A stretch of 45,583 nt of DNA from Acidobacteriota bacterium (GCA_003222975.1 QHXN01000112.1:1-45583), one strand, 5' to 3'; shown: positions 16,540 to 26,028, numbered from the stretch's first letter. The notes: generated by a model not told the origin, from the letters alone. Numbers and translations: made by a program.

Positions 16540-18554
16540 TTTAACTCGTCGTCGAACACGTGCGCCGCCTCCGCGAGGTCGGAGGTGATGCGGCACGGCG
16601 GCAATGAAGCGAGGAAGAGGCGACCGTAGCCGGCGGTGCGCAGGCGCGGGTCGAGGACGGCGAGGAGGCCGCGGTCTGTCGTGCCGCGGATGAGGCGGCC
16701 CAGGCCCTGCTTCAAGGTGATGATGGCCTGCGGCACGCTGTACTCGTAGAAGCTCGATCCGCCCTGCTCCTCGATGAAGCGCTGGCGCGCGGCCACCACG
16801 GGGTCGGTCGGGACGGCGAACGGCAGCTTGTCTATGATGACGCACGAGAGCTGCGCGCCGCGCACGTCAACGCCCTGCCAGAAGCTCGCCGTGGCGAAGA
16901 GAACGGCGTGAGGCGTCGCGCGGAAGCGTTCGAGCAAGCCCGCCTTCGACGCGCTGCCCTGGACGAAGCAGGGGAAGTCAACTTCGGGCGCGACACGCTC
17001 GTACAGAGCGCGCATGCCGCTTAAAGATGTCGAGAGCACGAAGGCGCGGCCCCGCGAGACGTTGAGCAGTTCAACGACTTCCTCCGCCGCACGTTCAATC
17101 CACTGCGGCGAGCGCGGCTCCGGCATGCGCGGCGGCAGGTAGAGCACGGCCTGCTCCTCGTAGTTGTAGCCCGACGGCGCGACGAGTTCGTCCGTCTTCT
17201 CCGCCGCCTGACTGCTCACGGCGACCTCTTCATCATCCGCGGCGAGTCCGTCCGCAGCGGAGAGGCCGAGACGGCGGCGTATGAAGTCGAAGCTGCCTGC
17301 GCTCGCCAGAGTCGCCGAGGTGAGCACGACCGTCTCGACGCGCTCGAACAGTTTGTCCTGAAGCAGCGTGGACACGTCAATCGGCGAGGCGCGCAGGAAC
17401 GTGCCGCGCCCGCGCCGCTCGACCCAATAAACGTAGCGGCGGTCGTCGCCCGCGACGATGAACTCAAGGTTGAAGCGCGTCTCGCGTATGCGGCGCAGGA
17501 GGTTCTCGACCTCCGGCGGCTTGTCCCGAACAAGGTCGAGCGTCGTCTCCATGCGCGCGAGCGCGCCGTCCAGATTCAGGTAAGCATCGCCGAGCGGCGT
17601 CGCCTCGATCTCGCCGCCCCTGCCCTTGCGCGCGAACGTGCCGGGCACGATTGGATAACGCCCCTCTTCGCCGCGCTCGCGCGTGAAGGCCAGCCAGAAC
17701 TGTTCGGCGAAGCGCGCGACGCGCCCGGAGGCGCGCGTCAGCTCGCGGTTCAGTCCTGAGTCGGTGACGGGGAGCATCTGTAGGTCGCGCAGCATGTCTT
17801 CGATCTGGTAGTTCGAGACCTGCGCGCCGAAGTATTCGGCGGCCACGTCCTCGACCTGGTGCGCCTCGTCGAAGATGACCGCCGAGTAGTCGGGGATGAC
17901 CTGGCCGTACTCGCCGCCGCGGAGCGCGAGGTCTGCGAAGAAGAGGTGGTGGTTGACGATGACGATGTCTGCGTCGGAGGCGCGCTGGCGCATGCGCGTG
18001 ATGTAGCAGGCGTCGTAGTCGGGGCACTTCTGCCCCGTGCAGATTTCCGAGCGCGCGTCTATGTGACGCCAGAAGGAGAGGTTTTCGGGAAGCTCGGTGA
18101 GTTCCGCGCGGTCGCCCGTCTCCGACTCGCGCGACCAGCGGCGCACCTCTTCGAAGTGGTCAACGTCCTGGAGGCCGTCGAGTATCGGAGTGGTCTCGGC
18201 GCGCTTGACGCGGTTGAGGCAGACGTAGTTCGAGCGCCCCTTCATGTAGGCGGCGGTGAACTTCTTCGGGAGCACGCGCTGAAGGAAAGGGATGTCCTTC
18301 TCCATCAACTGCTCCTGCAAATTCTTCGTGCCCGTCGAGACGACGACGCGACCGCCGCGCGAGACGGCAGCCGCAATCGCCGGGACCAAGTAGGCCAGAG
18401 TCTTCCCTGTGCCTGTGCCCGCCTCGACGATGAGGTGGCGGCGCTCCTCGAACGCGCGCAGAACGGCCTCGGCCATCTGCACCTGACCGGGCCGGTACTC
18501 GTAATCCGGGTGCGCGCGCGCAATGAGGCCGCCGGGGCCGAAGATTTCTTCCAT
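16500..18554 (-). CDS. DinG/XPD-family ATP-dependent DNA helicase
   Basis: 684 residues from ATG 18554. A superfamily 2 helicase with Q-motif-like YRPGQVQMAEAV, Walker A EAGTGTGKTLAYL, an iron-sulphur-type Cys set (YVCLNRVKR; ICTGQKCPDYDAC), DEAH box VIFDEAHQVED, and motif VI-like QGLGRLIRGTTDRG. Related proteins unwind 5'-to-3' and remove R-loops or damaged structures. No exonuclease domain is fused. The last dozen residues (KVQSSKFKVNEPI) are encoded by a TTCAAAG hairpin arm and are unlikely to be part of the ancestral protein. Confidence 0.94.
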   Translation of the reverse strand: MEEIFGPGGLIARAHPDYEYRPGQVQMAEAVLRAFEERRHLIVEAGTGTGKTLAYLVPAIAAAVSRGGRVVVSTGTKNLQEQLMEKDIPFLQRVLPKKFTAAYMKGRSNYVCLNRVKRAETTPILDGLQDVDHFEEVRRWSRESETGDRAELTELPENLSFWRHIDARSEICTGQKCPDYDACYITRMRQRASDADIVIVNHHLFFADLALRGGEYGQVIPDYSAVIFDEAHQVEDVAAEYFGAQVSNYQIEDMLRDLQMLPVTDSGLNRELTRASGRVARFAEQFWLAFTRERGEEGRYPIVPGTFARKGRGGEIEATPLGDAYLNLDGALARMETTLDLVRDKPPEVENLLRRIRETRFNLEFIVAGDDRRYVYWVERRGRGTFLRASPIDVSTLLQDKLFERVETVVLTSATLASAGSFDFIRRRLGLSAADGLAADDEEVAVSSQAAEKTDELVAPSGYNYEEQAVLYLPPRMPEPRSPQWIERAAEEVVELLNVSRGRAFVLSTSLSGMRALYERVAPEVDFPCFVQGSASKAGLLERFRATPHAVLFATASFWQGVDVRGAQLSCVIIDKLPFAVPTDPVVAARQRFIEEQGGSSFYEYSVPQAIITLKQGLGRLIRGTTDRGLLAVLDPRLRTAGYGRLFLASLPPCRITSDLAEAAHVFDDELKVQSSKFKVNEPI

Positions 18555-18560
18555 AACGAA

Positions 18561-18607
18561 AGCCAGCAGTCAGTATAAAGGCTGTGCCCTCATGCTGACT
18601 ACTGGCT
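18561..18607. repeat. Short inverted repeat, GTCAGCA word family
   Basis: AGCCAGCAGTCAG at 18561-18573 pairs with CTGACTACTGGCT at 18595-18607 (12 of 13). It lies directly upstream of the helicase start. The words resemble the outer arms at 13030-13199. Confidence 0.75.
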
Positions 18608-18696
18608 GATGGCCGGATGTTTCCGGGGGGTTGTTTGACCGCCGCCTGGCCGGGCGCTCGCTTTCCGAGAGCGCAGGACGGGCGCTAAAAGGTTGG

Positions 18697-18837
18697 CTAT
18701 TCGGGCTGATCTACAGGCCCCTCGGACGGGTCAACGTTCAACTCTATCTCATCCTGGGGGGCCGCCTGCATCCGGTCTTCGCCCGTCCGCTCGGACGGGT
18801 CAACGTTCAGATTGAAATCATTCTCGTTAGCGCTCAT
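18697..18837 (-). CDS. 46-residue acidic peptide with duplicated LNVDPSE motif
   Basis: ATG 18837 to TAG 18697. AAAGGAG lies about nine bases upstream, one of the best ribosome sites in the window. The peptide starts MSANENDF and contains LNVDPSE twice (residues 10-16 and 33-39), encoded by a nearly exact 20-base direct repeat (18721-18740 and 18790-18809). It has no Cys, no signal peptide and no hydrophobic segment, and it is strongly acidic. It lies between glyA and the helicase on the same strand, 142 bases before the helicase. I know no family. A regulatory or binding peptide is possible; a modified-peptide precursor is conceivable, but no modifying enzyme is near. Confidence 0.65.
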   Translation of the reverse strand: MSANENDFNLNVDPSERTGEDRMQAAPQDEIELNVDPSEGPVDQPE

Positions 18838-18859
18838 GAGGTCTTTCTCCTTTGTTGGG

Positions 18860-18914
18860 GCCGTGCCGAACGGTCACGGCAGGGCAAGTTTGGCTTAGTC
18901 TTTCCGCCTTGCCC
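18860..18914. promoter_or_regulatory. Tandem hairpins between glyA and the small peptide gene
   Basis: GCCGTG/CACGGC (18860-18865 with 18875-18880) is followed by GGGCAAG/CTTGCCC (18882-18888 with 18908-18914). On the minus strand they lie after glyA and just before the ribosome site of the 46-residue peptide, so they may terminate glyA or structure the peptide's leader. Confidence 0.4.
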
Positions 18915-18988
18915 GCGAATTCTAGCCCACGCCCCCCCTCTTAGCAACCACTTTGATAACTTTTCTCACAGCCGCGGGCCGGAAGCTC

Positions 18989-20293
18989 TCAGTCGGCCCC
19001 GACCGCGCCGGTCTCCTCGTCCCGCTCTTTCAGGCGCTTCGGGTAGAGCGGGAAACGCGCCGACAGCTCATGCACGGACTGGCGGACGCGGCCACGGACT
19101 TCCTCCGACTCCGGCTCCTGGAGGACTGCGGCGATGAGGCGCGCGACCTGTCGCATCTCCTCCTCGCCCATGCCGCGCGTGGTGAGCGCGGGCGTGCCTA
19201 AGCGTATGCCGGAGGCGACGAAGGGCTTGTTGGTGTCGAAGGGGATCGTGTTCTTGTTGGCCGTTATACTCGCGGCTTCGAGCGCCTTCTCCGCGACCTT
19301 GCCCGTCACACCCTTACCATTCATGAACACGTCAACTAAGACGAGGTGGTTGTCCGTGCCACCGGAGACGAGGCGGAAGCCCTGCTCTTGAAGCTCGTCC
19401 GCCAGCGCTTTCGCGTTTGCGAGGATGCGGCGCTGGTAGCTACGGAAGTCCTCGCGCAGAGCCTCGCCGAAGGCGACGGCCTTCGCGGCGATGATGTGAA
19501 CGAGCGGGCCGCCCTGCACGCCTGGGAAGAGTTTCTTATCAACTTCGGCGGCGTGCTCCGCCTTGCAAAGTATTAGTCCGCCGCGCGGGCCGCGCAGGGT
19601 CTTGTGCGTCGTCGTCGTCACGTAGTCGGCGTGCGGGACGGGCGACGGGTGGAGGCCGGCGGCGACCGGGCCGGCGATGTGCGCGATGTCGGCCATGACG
19701 CGCGCGCCCACGCCCCGCGCGATCTCGCCGATGCGCTCGAAGTCAATTACTCGCGGGTAGGCCGACGCGCCGCAGACGATGAGCTTCGGGTTGTGCTCCT
19801 GCGCGATGCGCTCCAGCACGTCGTAGTCAATCTGCTCGGTCTCGCGCGAGACGCCGTAGTCGGCGACCTTGTAGCTGAAGCCGGAGAAGTTCAGGGGGTG
19901 TCCGTGCGTGAGGTGGCCGCCGTGCGAAAGGTTCATGCCGAGTATCTGGTCGCCGTAAGAGAGCGCGGCCAAGTAGACGGCCATGTTGGCCTGAGAACCG
20001 CTGTGTGGCTGGACGTTGGCGTGTTCGGCCCCGAACAACTCTTTGGCGCGGTCAATCGCCGCCTGCTCGACCACGTCCGTGAACTCGCAGCCGCCGTAGT
20101 ATCTCTTCTTCGGATAACCTTCGGCGTACTTGTTCGTGAAGACCGAACCCATCGCTTCGAGCACGGCCTCCGAGACGAAGTTCTCCGAGGCGATCAACTC
20201 CAGCCCCTCTGCCTGACGCCGCACCTCGTCGTCAATCGCGCGGCTCACGGTCGGGTCAACCTCCGACAAAGGCGCGTTCAAAAGGTCGCTCAT
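18989..20293 (-). CDS. glyA: Serine hydroxymethyltransferase
   Basis: 434 residues, close to the usual bacterial length. A PLP enzyme that interconverts serine and glycine and supplies methylene-tetrahydrofolate. Visible motifs are [59 protein letters not shown] and the PLP-lysine site [35 protein letters not shown] near the end is also typical. ATG 20293 is preceded by a GGGAGAAGAG-like ribosome site. It diverges from proS. No glycine riboswitch is evident in the 222-base gap. Confidence 0.98.
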   Translation of the reverse strand: MSDLLNAPLSEVDPTVSRAIDDEVRRQAEGLELIASENFVSEAVLEAMGSVFTNKYAEGYPKKRYYGGCEFTDVVEQAAIDRAKELFGAEHANVQPHSGSQANMAVYLAALSYGDQILGMNLSHGGHLTHGHPLNFSGFSYKVADYGVSRETEQIDYDVLERIAQEHNPKLIVCGASAYPRVIDFERIGEIARGVGARVMADIAHIAGPVAAGLHPSPVPHADYVTTTTHKTLRGPRGGLILCKAEHAAEVDKKLFPGVQGGPLVHIIAAKAVAFGEALREDFRSYQRRILANAKALADELQEQGFRLVSGGTDNHLVLVDVFMNGKGVTGKVAEKALEAASITANKNTIPFDTNKPFVASGIRLGTPALTTRGMGEEEMRQVARLIAAVLQEPESEEVRGRVRQSVHELSARFPLYPKRLKERDEETGAVGAD

Positions 20294-20515
20294 CTCTTCT
20301 CCCTCCGGGGCTGTGTATGTCGAACGGCTTGTTTGAAGTGGCCTGATGTTACATCACGCACAGACGCTCTGCAATAATTCCACCGCTGCGAGGCGCGACG
20401 GGTCGGGCGATCTTGTGCCTGAGTCCGCCGGTTGCTTTCCCCTCACCCGCTGCGCGAGAATGGCCGTTCATTTTCCGTCGCCGGATTGTCGCCGAGGAGA
20501 GTTGAGTAAAACTTT
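20294..20515. other. Divergent promoter region of glyA and proS
   Basis: 222 bases between two divergent housekeeping genes. A GAGGAG near 20494 may serve proS but is about 15 bases from its ATG. I see no tandem aptamer of the glycine riboswitch type, no T-box and no clear promoter match. Confidence 0.5.
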
Positions 20516-22156
20516 ATGCGCTGGTCACAGTATTTCATTCCCACGCTTCGCGAAGACCCGGCGGACGCCGAGGTCGTCTCGCACCGTCTGCTCCTGCGCG
20601 CGGGCTACATCCGTCAGCTCGGCGCTGGCGTTTACTCGTTCCTCCCCTTGGGCTGGCGCGTCGCGCAGCGCGCGATGAAGATCATCCGCGAGGAGATGGA
20701 CGCCGTCGGCGGGCAGGAGTTCTTCCTGCCGGCGCTGCACCCTTCGGAGGTCTGGAAGGAGTCGGGGCGCTGGGCCGTGATGGGCGAGACGATGTTCCGC
20801 CTCAAAGACCGCAAGGGCGCGGACATGTGCCTCGGCATGACGCACGAGGAAGTGTTCACCTCGATTGCGCGCCACGAGATACGCTCGTACAAGCAACTGC
20901 CGCAGGTCTGGTATCAGATACAGACCAAGTTCCGCGACGAGGAGCGTCCGAAGTCCGGCCTGATGCGCCTCCGGCAGTTCATCATGAAGGACGCCTACAC
21001 GTTCGACGTTGACAAGGCCGGCCTCGACACTGCCTTTGAAAAACAGCGCGGGGCCTACAAGAAAATCTTCGACCGCTGCGGCATCAAGTATCACATCGTC
21101 GAAGCCTCTTCGGGCGCGATGGGCGGCTCGGAGTCCAACGAGTTCATGGCGCGCACGAACGCGGGCGAGGACTTCATCGCCGTCTGCGAGTCGTGCGGCT
21201 ACGCTGCAAATTTGGAGAAGGCCACATCACGGCTTCCTAAGATTGTTGATGGTGCCGTCCATACAGCCATCGAAGAGTTTCCAACGCCGGGCGTTAGAAC
21301 GATTGAAGCCTTGGCTTCGTTCCCCGGTGGTGCGTCCGCAGACCGTCAAATAAAAACGCTCGTCTATGTAGCAACATTGACAGATGACTCCAAATTTATG
21401 CGGAGGGGTGTTGGCCGACAACTTCCCGGTACTGAACAAAGAATCATTAAGTACCCCGAAGGCACTTTGACTATCATTGCCGATGAGGCTTTGAAAGGTC
21501 GGCGCAACATGACGACCGGCGCTAACAAAGATGACTTCCACATTCGCGGCGTGGATATTGAACGTGACATCAAGCCCGATGATTGGCAGGACTTACGAAC
21601 AGTCAAAGCGGGCGAAGCGTGCAAGAACTGCGAGGCGGGCGTGCTCGACATCTTCAAGGCGATGGAGATCGGCCACATCTTCAAGCTCGGCACGAAGTAT
21701 TCCGACTCGATGGGCGCGACCGTCTTGAACGCCGAAGGCAAGGAAGTTCCCATCGTCATGGGCAGCTACGGCATCGGCGTCGAGCGCATACTGTCGGCGG
21801 CCATCGAGCAGAATCACGACGCGGACGGCATCGTCTGGCCGAAGGCAATCGCGCCCTTCGACGTGGTCGTCACCGTCACGAACGTCAGGCAGAAGGAGTT
21901 GACCGACGCGGGCGAGCGTCTCTACGAAGAGTTGAAGCGCGCCGGCCTCGAAGTCCTCCTCGACGACCGAGACGAGCGCGCGGGCGTCAAGTTCAAGGAC
22001 GCAGACCTCGTCGGCATCCCCTTCCGCATCACCGTCGGCAAGAAGATCGCCGACGGCAAGGTCGAACTGTTCGAGCGCGCGAAGAAGCAGTCAACGGACG
22101 TGGGACTCGACGACATGGCCGCCAAAGTGCAGGAGCTTGCGCTGGCCGGACTGTAG
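20516..22156 (+). CDS. proS: Prolyl-tRNA synthetase (bacterial type with INS editing domain)
   Basis: 546 residues, slightly shorter than the roughly 570 of E. coli-type enzymes. It charges tRNA-Pro. Class II motifs are clear: [37 protein letters not shown] in motif 2 and [17 protein letters not shown] in motif 3. The editing (INS, YbaK-like) domain lies at about residues 231-366 ([37 protein letters not shown]). That exact section is lower in GC (about 51% by hand count over 21241-21600, against about 60-70% in flanking lines) and uses different codons, which suggests domain-level recombination. The C-terminal anticodon domain is intact. Confidence 0.97.
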   Translation: MRWSQYFIPTLREDPADAEVVSHRLLLRAGYIRQLGAGVYSFLPLGWRVAQRAMKIIREEMDAVGGQEFFLPALHPSEVWKESGRWAVMGETMFRLKDRKGADMCLGMTHEEVFTSIARHEIRSYKQLPQVWYQIQTKFRDEERPKSGLMRLRQFIMKDAYTFDVDKAGLDTAFEKQRGAYKKIFDRCGIKYHIVEASSGAMGGSESNEFMARTNAGEDFIAVCESCGYAANLEKATSRLPKIVDGAVHTAIEEFPTPGVRTIEALASFPGGASADRQIKTLVYVATLTDDSKFMRRGVGRQLPGTEQRIIKYPEGTLTIIADEALKGRRNMTTGANKDDFHIRGVDIERDIKPDDWQDLRTVKAGEACKNCEAGVLDIFKAMEIGHIFKLGTKYSDSMGATVLNAEGKEVPIVMGSYGIGVERILSAAIEQNHDADGIVWPKAIAPFDVVVTVTNVRQKELTDAGERLYEELKRAGLEVLLDDRDERAGVKFKDADLVGIPFRITVGKKIADGKVELFERAKKQSTDVGLDDMAAKVQELALAGL

Positions 22157-22182
22157 GACTGCATGAGGAGTTCTGGCTTTGC

Positions 22183-22380
22183 GTCCCGTAGGGACAATTG
22201 AAAGTAGCCCGGCACTTCAGTGCCGGGATCACGCAGCAAAAGAAATAAGGGAGTCTCGTAGGGACGGCTGAAAAGCTCGTCATCATCCTTCAGTCGTCCC
22301 TACGAGACTCCCTTCATTCTCATCCTGCCATTTCCCGGCACTGAAGTGCCGGGCTATTGTCAGCCGCCCCTGACGGGGCT
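22183..22380. repeat. REP/BIME-like nested palindromes
   Basis: The palindromic 20-mer CCCGGCACTTCAGTGCCGGG at 22208-22227 recurs inverted at 22334-22353. Between them 22248-22275 pairs with 22288-22314 (GGGAGTCTCGTAGGGACG and complement). Outside, GTCCC-GTA-GGGAC at 22183-22195 and a CCCC/GGGG hairpin at 22367-22378 form outer partners. It fills the gap between the convergent proS and M61 genes. The architecture matches bacterial REP elements and differs from the heptamer-word hairpins elsewhere. Confidence 0.88.
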
Positions 22381-22414
22381 TTCGTTCTTAGTTCTTCACT
22401 TCGTGCCTACTTCT

Positions 22415-24304
22415 TCACTTCGCCACCGGCGCGATGATCTGGTCGAGCAGGTCGGGCTTCGAGTTGTCGCGCAACAAGTGCGCGTACTGCTCGCCGCCGT
22501 GGTAGTCGAGCGAGTAGTTCTGGAGCGCGCCCTCGTTGTTGACGAGCAGGTTGATCGGGGCCTTGCTCGTCTTGGACGCGGCGACAGCGTCGCGTAGCAC
22601 GCCGGGCGAGTACGCCTTGCCGTCAACGGCGACGACCGTCATGCCTGGGCCGAGCCTGGCCGCGAACGCGGGCATCCCCGGAATCACGTCGGCGATGAGG
22701 CCCTTGGTGTCCAGCCGAAGCCCGAGCGAGTAGCCCATCTCGACGCGGTCGCGCGCGTCCTCCATGTCTTGAATGCGCTCGCTGCGCACGTTGTCGTAGG
22801 CGAGACGCCAGCCGCCGCGCTCTAGCCCTGCGAGCGGCGCGTGGAAGTCGTTTGACCACAGGCGCTGGTTGAGGAACGTGCGCCAGTCGTTGGGCGCGAC
22901 CTCGTTCAGGGTGTTCACGACATCGTCGAACGTGTAGGGCTTGACCATCGGCGAGGTCGAGGGCGCGCCGTGGAAGCGTTTGACGAAGTCGTCGAGCGAG
23001 CGCTGGCCGTTGGTGAGCTGACGTATGAGCGTGTCGGCGTCGAGCCAGATGAGTTCGCCCTCGTCGTAGAAGTCAACGTCGCGCCGCTCGGCGTCCCACT
23101 CGCCGGGCGCGTTGTAGAGCAGTTGCGCGGCGACCGTGGTGTCAATCAACGGACGCCACAGGCGGCCCGGTCGGTGGTCGAGTCCGGCGGCGACCTGCGC
23201 CAAATGGTCGTGGTATTCGTCCGGCGTCCAGAGGCCGCTGCGCGCCGTCATCACGTCGCCGTAATACTCTGTCAGCCCCTCGTAAACCCACAGCAGCTCG
23301 CCCTGCATCGGCTTCTGGTAGTCGGACGTTGCGAGGCCCGCGGGACGGCGGAACTTACCGTTCCACGAGTGGAAGTATTCGTGCGGCAGGACGCTCAGCG
23401 CGAGGCGGCCTAGCTGCTCGTCTATCAACGAGCGCTCGCCCACGCGGCTGTCGTTCGACTGGTGGTGCTCCAACCCGAAGTGCGCGACGCGGTCGCTCAG
23501 GGTGAAGAGGAAGTTGTAGTGCTCGTAGTGCTCGGCCCCGGCGAGCGACTCGGCCTCGCGGACGAGGTTGCGCATCGAGTTGATGAACTTCGGGGTGGCT
23601 CCGAGCGCCGCGGGGCTGTCCGCCGCGAGGTCTATCTCGACGGGGCGCTCCCCGGTCTTGAGCGGGATGGCGCGGAAGTATTCGCCCGCGAGCACGGGCG
23701 AGTCCACGAGGTTCGTCAGGGAGACGGGCGCGAAAGTGATTTCGCCTTTGGACTCTTTCTCGACGCGCAGCGCCGTCCCGAACTTCCAGCCGGGCGGCAG
23801 GCGCAAAGAAGCGTCGAACGTGATGTCGTCGGTGTGCGTGACCGACGGATAGAGCAGAACCCAGTTCCAGGTGACGATGGCGAGGTGCGCGGTCGTCGAA
23901 GAGCCTGCGCTGAAGCCGCCCGCGAAGGTCGGAGCGAGGAATTCAATGTCGGCCTCGACCGCCGTCGCGCCCGGCGGCACGTCCATGTGGAAGGCGTACA
24001 TGTCCACGGGGTCGCGCCGCCATTGCAAGGTCTTGCCGCCGGCGGTGAACTTCAACCCCGAAAGGTTGATGATCGGCCCCGTCGGCCCGTGCTCGCCGGG
24101 AATCCACTCCGGGTAGTAGAGCGTGAGCGGGCCGGGTTGTGCCGGTATCACCTCGGTCGCGCGGAAGAGCTTGCGCGGCGCGTCGGTCGCGTCCACCGCG
24201 AGCCTGACCGCCTGAGAGCCGCGGCCCCCTTGCGCGAGCGCGTCTGCGCCCAGCGCCAGCGTGAGCGCGAGGGCGGACAAAAGTAGTGCGAGTCTCTTTT
24301 TCAT
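22415..24304 (-). CDS. Secreted M61-family metallopeptidase with PDZ domain
   Basis: 629 residues with a signal peptide (KKRLALLLSALALTLALGADALA). The zinc motif HExxH is in SVLPHEYFHSWNGKFRRP near residue 308, followed by GLTEYYGDVMTARSGL with the likely third ligand. The N-terminal beta domain (YYPEWIPGEHGPTGPI) and the C-terminal PDZ-like part (LRLDTKGLIADVIPGMPAF; GMTVVAVDGKAYSPG) match the glycyl-aminopeptidase family. It probably trims peptides in the periplasm or outside the cell. ATG 24304 is preceded by GGAGGAG. Length and motifs are normal. Confidence 0.93.
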   Translation of the reverse strand: MKKRLALLLSALALTLALGADALAQGGRGSQAVRLAVDATDAPRKLFRATEVIPAQPGPLTLYYPEWIPGEHGPTGPIINLSGLKFTAGGKTLQWRRDPVDMYAFHMDVPPGATAVEADIEFLAPTFAGGFSAGSSTTAHLAIVTWNWVLLYPSVTHTDDITFDASLRLPPGWKFGTALRVEKESKGEITFAPVSLTNLVDSPVLAGEYFRAIPLKTGERPVEIDLAADSPAALGATPKFINSMRNLVREAESLAGAEHYEHYNFLFTLSDRVAHFGLEHHQSNDSRVGERSLIDEQLGRLALSVLPHEYFHSWNGKFRRPAGLATSDYQKPMQGELLWVYEGLTEYYGDVMTARSGLWTPDEYHDHLAQVAAGLDHRPGRLWRPLIDTTVAAQLLYNAPGEWDAERRDVDFYDEGELIWLDADTLIRQLTNGQRSLDDFVKRFHGAPSTSPMVKPYTFDDVVNTLNEVAPNDWRTFLNQRLWSNDFHAPLAGLERGGWRLAYDNVRSERIQDMEDARDRVEMGYSLGLRLDTKGLIADVIPGMPAFAARLGPGMTVVAVDGKAYSPGVLRDAVAASKTSKAPINLLVNNEGALQNYSLDYHGGEQYAHLLRDNSKPDLLDQIIAPVAK

Positions 24305-24495
24305 AAGCTCCTCCGTTGAAGAAAGTTTCGACGCGCGGGCGCGCGAGGCCGCATGGCCCCGCCCTCACCCATGTCTTAAAGCTTCGACAGTTTTCTTACT
24401 GAGGCGATGCCTGAATCTAAACCCCGCCGACTTTTTTTTCAACAGCCAAGACGAGGAAGACGCTCAGGCGGAGGCGACTCCGGCGCGGCAGAGCT
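24305..24495. other. Intergenic region with no recognised element
   Basis: 191 bases between the LCAT-like gene end and the M61 gene start on the minus strand. It includes the M61 ribosome site near 24309 and a T-run at 24431-24438, but no hairpin of the kinds seen elsewhere. Confidence 0.5.
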
Positions 24496-26028
24496 TCAGT
24501 CAATCATCTCGTTGATGAGCAGCGTGAGCGCGTCGTCTTGCAGCGTCTTATTGTTCTGGAGGTCGCTGTGGAGGTCGCAGGCGAAGGCGGCGTAGGCGAT
24601 GGGGAGCGCCGTCTGGTAGAAGGCGCTCGCGCGCGAGCCGGCGAGGTGTACGCCGAGGAGCGACGCGCGCGTCACGCGCCCGTCGCCCGGCTCGTACATC
24701 GCCGCGACGACCTGAGAGCGCGTGAAGCGCTGGCCGTCCGACGAGCGCAACTCGCGCGGGCGCACCAGCGTCAGCCAGCGCCCGCGCCGCTCGTCGCGGA
24801 CGATGACGGGCGCGCTCAGAGTCTCTTCGCAGTCGCCGCCGAAGGCGTAGAGCTTGACGGGCGCTTCCCCTGAGCCGGCGGCGTCGAGCGCCTCGTGGAA
24901 GCGGCGCGCGCGGCGGAGCACGGTGGCGAAGTATGCGTCCAGCTCTTCGAGCGCGCCCTTGCCCGTCCGTGCCTCCTGCCCGCGGACGAGGCCGCGCGCG
25001 TAATCGGCGCGGAAGGCAGGGTCGTTCGCCGCAGACCACTGGTAGCGACGCCACACCGCCGGGTCGTAGAGATCAACTTGGACGGGGCGCAGGTGCTCGT
25101 CGAGGAAGCGCGCCTGCCCGCCGTGCGGCAGCAGTTGAAAGATCGAAGGCCCGGTCAACACGTCCTCGCGCGAGAGCTTGTCGAGCAGGCGCACGCGCGG
25201 GCGCAGGCCCTCGGTCACGGAGTAGCCTTCGAGCAGCGTCGCGAACGCCTCCATCGAGCCTTCGTTCGGCGTGCCGAACATGAAAATCTTGTTGACGAGG
25301 CCCGCGCCCTGCCAGTCCGGTCGGGCTTCGACGCCTTCGGGCGCGAGGTCTCGGTCGCCGTACATCGCCGCGTAGCGCGCGACGAGTCCGCCCATCGAGT
25401 GCGCGACGATGTTGAAGCGCAGGTCTGGCCGACCGAGCCTGAGCTTCAAAGCCTGAAGGCGGCGGACGAGCAGGCGGGCCGACTCCACGTTGTCGCGCCG
25501 CCAGTCGTATGGGAAGACGTAGAAGGTGTCCTGGTCGCCGCCCTCCGGCGGGTTGTCGAGGTCGCCCTCGCGGTAGCCGCCGTAGTCTTCGAGCGCGCGC
25601 AGCAGGTAATGATAGACGTAAACTTCGGGGGCGAGCTTCGCCAGCTTCGCCGTCTCGACGATGCGCGCGGCCACGAGGTCGTCGCGGTTGGCTTCGAGGT
25701 CGGGCGTCGTCGGCAAGGAGAGGTCGTCCAGGCGCGAGCGGAAGGCCGAGGGCCACACGACCTCGCCCGTCTTCCGGTTCACGATGCGCGAGCCGAGTAT
25801 GCCGGGGATGACGACGACGGGGCGCTTGCCCTTGCGCTCGCGCGCGCCCGCGAAGATGCGTTCGAGGTTCGGCGTGTGCCGCGCGCCGCAGCCCGCAAGC
25901 GGGAGCAAGAGGCTGAAAGTTAAAAAGGCGACGAGGGTAAAAGGGTAAAAGGGGAAGAGGGGAAACGGGAGAGGAACTGTAAGTCGTCCTTCCCCTTTAC
26001 CCTCTTCCCCTCTTCCCCTTTTACCCAT
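24496..26028 (-). CDS. LCAT-like alpha/beta-hydrolase lipoprotein
   Basis: 510 residues from ATG 26028. A hydrophobic segment ends in the lipobox LAGC, so the mature protein should be lipid-anchored. The hydrolase begins at [13 protein letters not shown] (oxyanion region), and the nucleophile Ser lies in [14 protein letters not shown] near residue 208. [12 protein letters not shown] and [10 protein letters not shown] are characteristic of lecithin:cholesterol acyltransferase relatives, so a phospholipase or acyltransferase role is likely. Oddly, the residues before the hydrophobic segment ([15 protein letters not shown]) and its proline/phenylalanine-rich start are encoded by a purine/pyrimidine hairpin; no ATG, GTG or TTG nearer the lipobox leaves a usable signal peptide. 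The start overlaps the larB stop by eight bases. Confidence 0.85.
   Translation of the reverse strand: MGKRGRGEEGKGEGRLTVPLPFPLFPFYPFTLVAFLTFSLLLPLAGCGARHTPNLERIFAGARERKGKRPVVVIPGILGSRIVNRKTGEVVWPSAFRSRLDDLSLPTTPDLEANRDDLVAARIVETAKLAKLAPEVYVYHYLLRALEDYGGYREGDLDNPPEGGDQDTFYVFPYDWRRDNVESARLLVRRLQALKLRLGRPDLRFNIVAHSMGGLVARYAAMYGDRDLAPEGVEARPDWQGAGLVNKIFMFGTPNEGSMEAFATLLEGYSVTEGLRPRVRLLDKLSREDVLTGPSIFQLLPHGGQARFLDEHLRPVQVDLYDPAVWRRYQWSAANDPAFRADYARGLVRGQEARTGKGALEELDAYFATVLRRARRFHEALDAAGSGEAPVKLYAFGGDCEETLSAPVIVRDERRGRWLTLVRPRELRSSDGQRFTRSQVVAAMYEPGDGRVTRASLLGVHLAGSRASAFYQTALPIAYAAFACDLHSDLQNNKTLQDDALTLLINEMID
25943..26026. repeat. Inverted repeat, GGGTAAAAGGGGAAGA word family, translated
   Basis: GGGTAAAAGGGGAAGAGGGG begins at 25943 and its reverse complement ends at 26026; the outer 22-23 bases match exactly and the inner parts are related. 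It holds the larB stop and the start and signal-peptide codons of the LCAT-like gene. Same family as 37363-37431. Confidence 0.9.

Noticed and set aside
18631..19137. 168-codon plus-strand frame over the small peptide region
   Set aside because: It runs antisense to the 46-residue peptide and the glyA end, has no ribosome site and shows no domain.
20294..20515. Possible glycine riboswitch upstream of glyA or T-box upstream of proS
   Set aside because: No paired aptamer-like cores, no specifier-loop or T-box sequence and no leader terminator were found.
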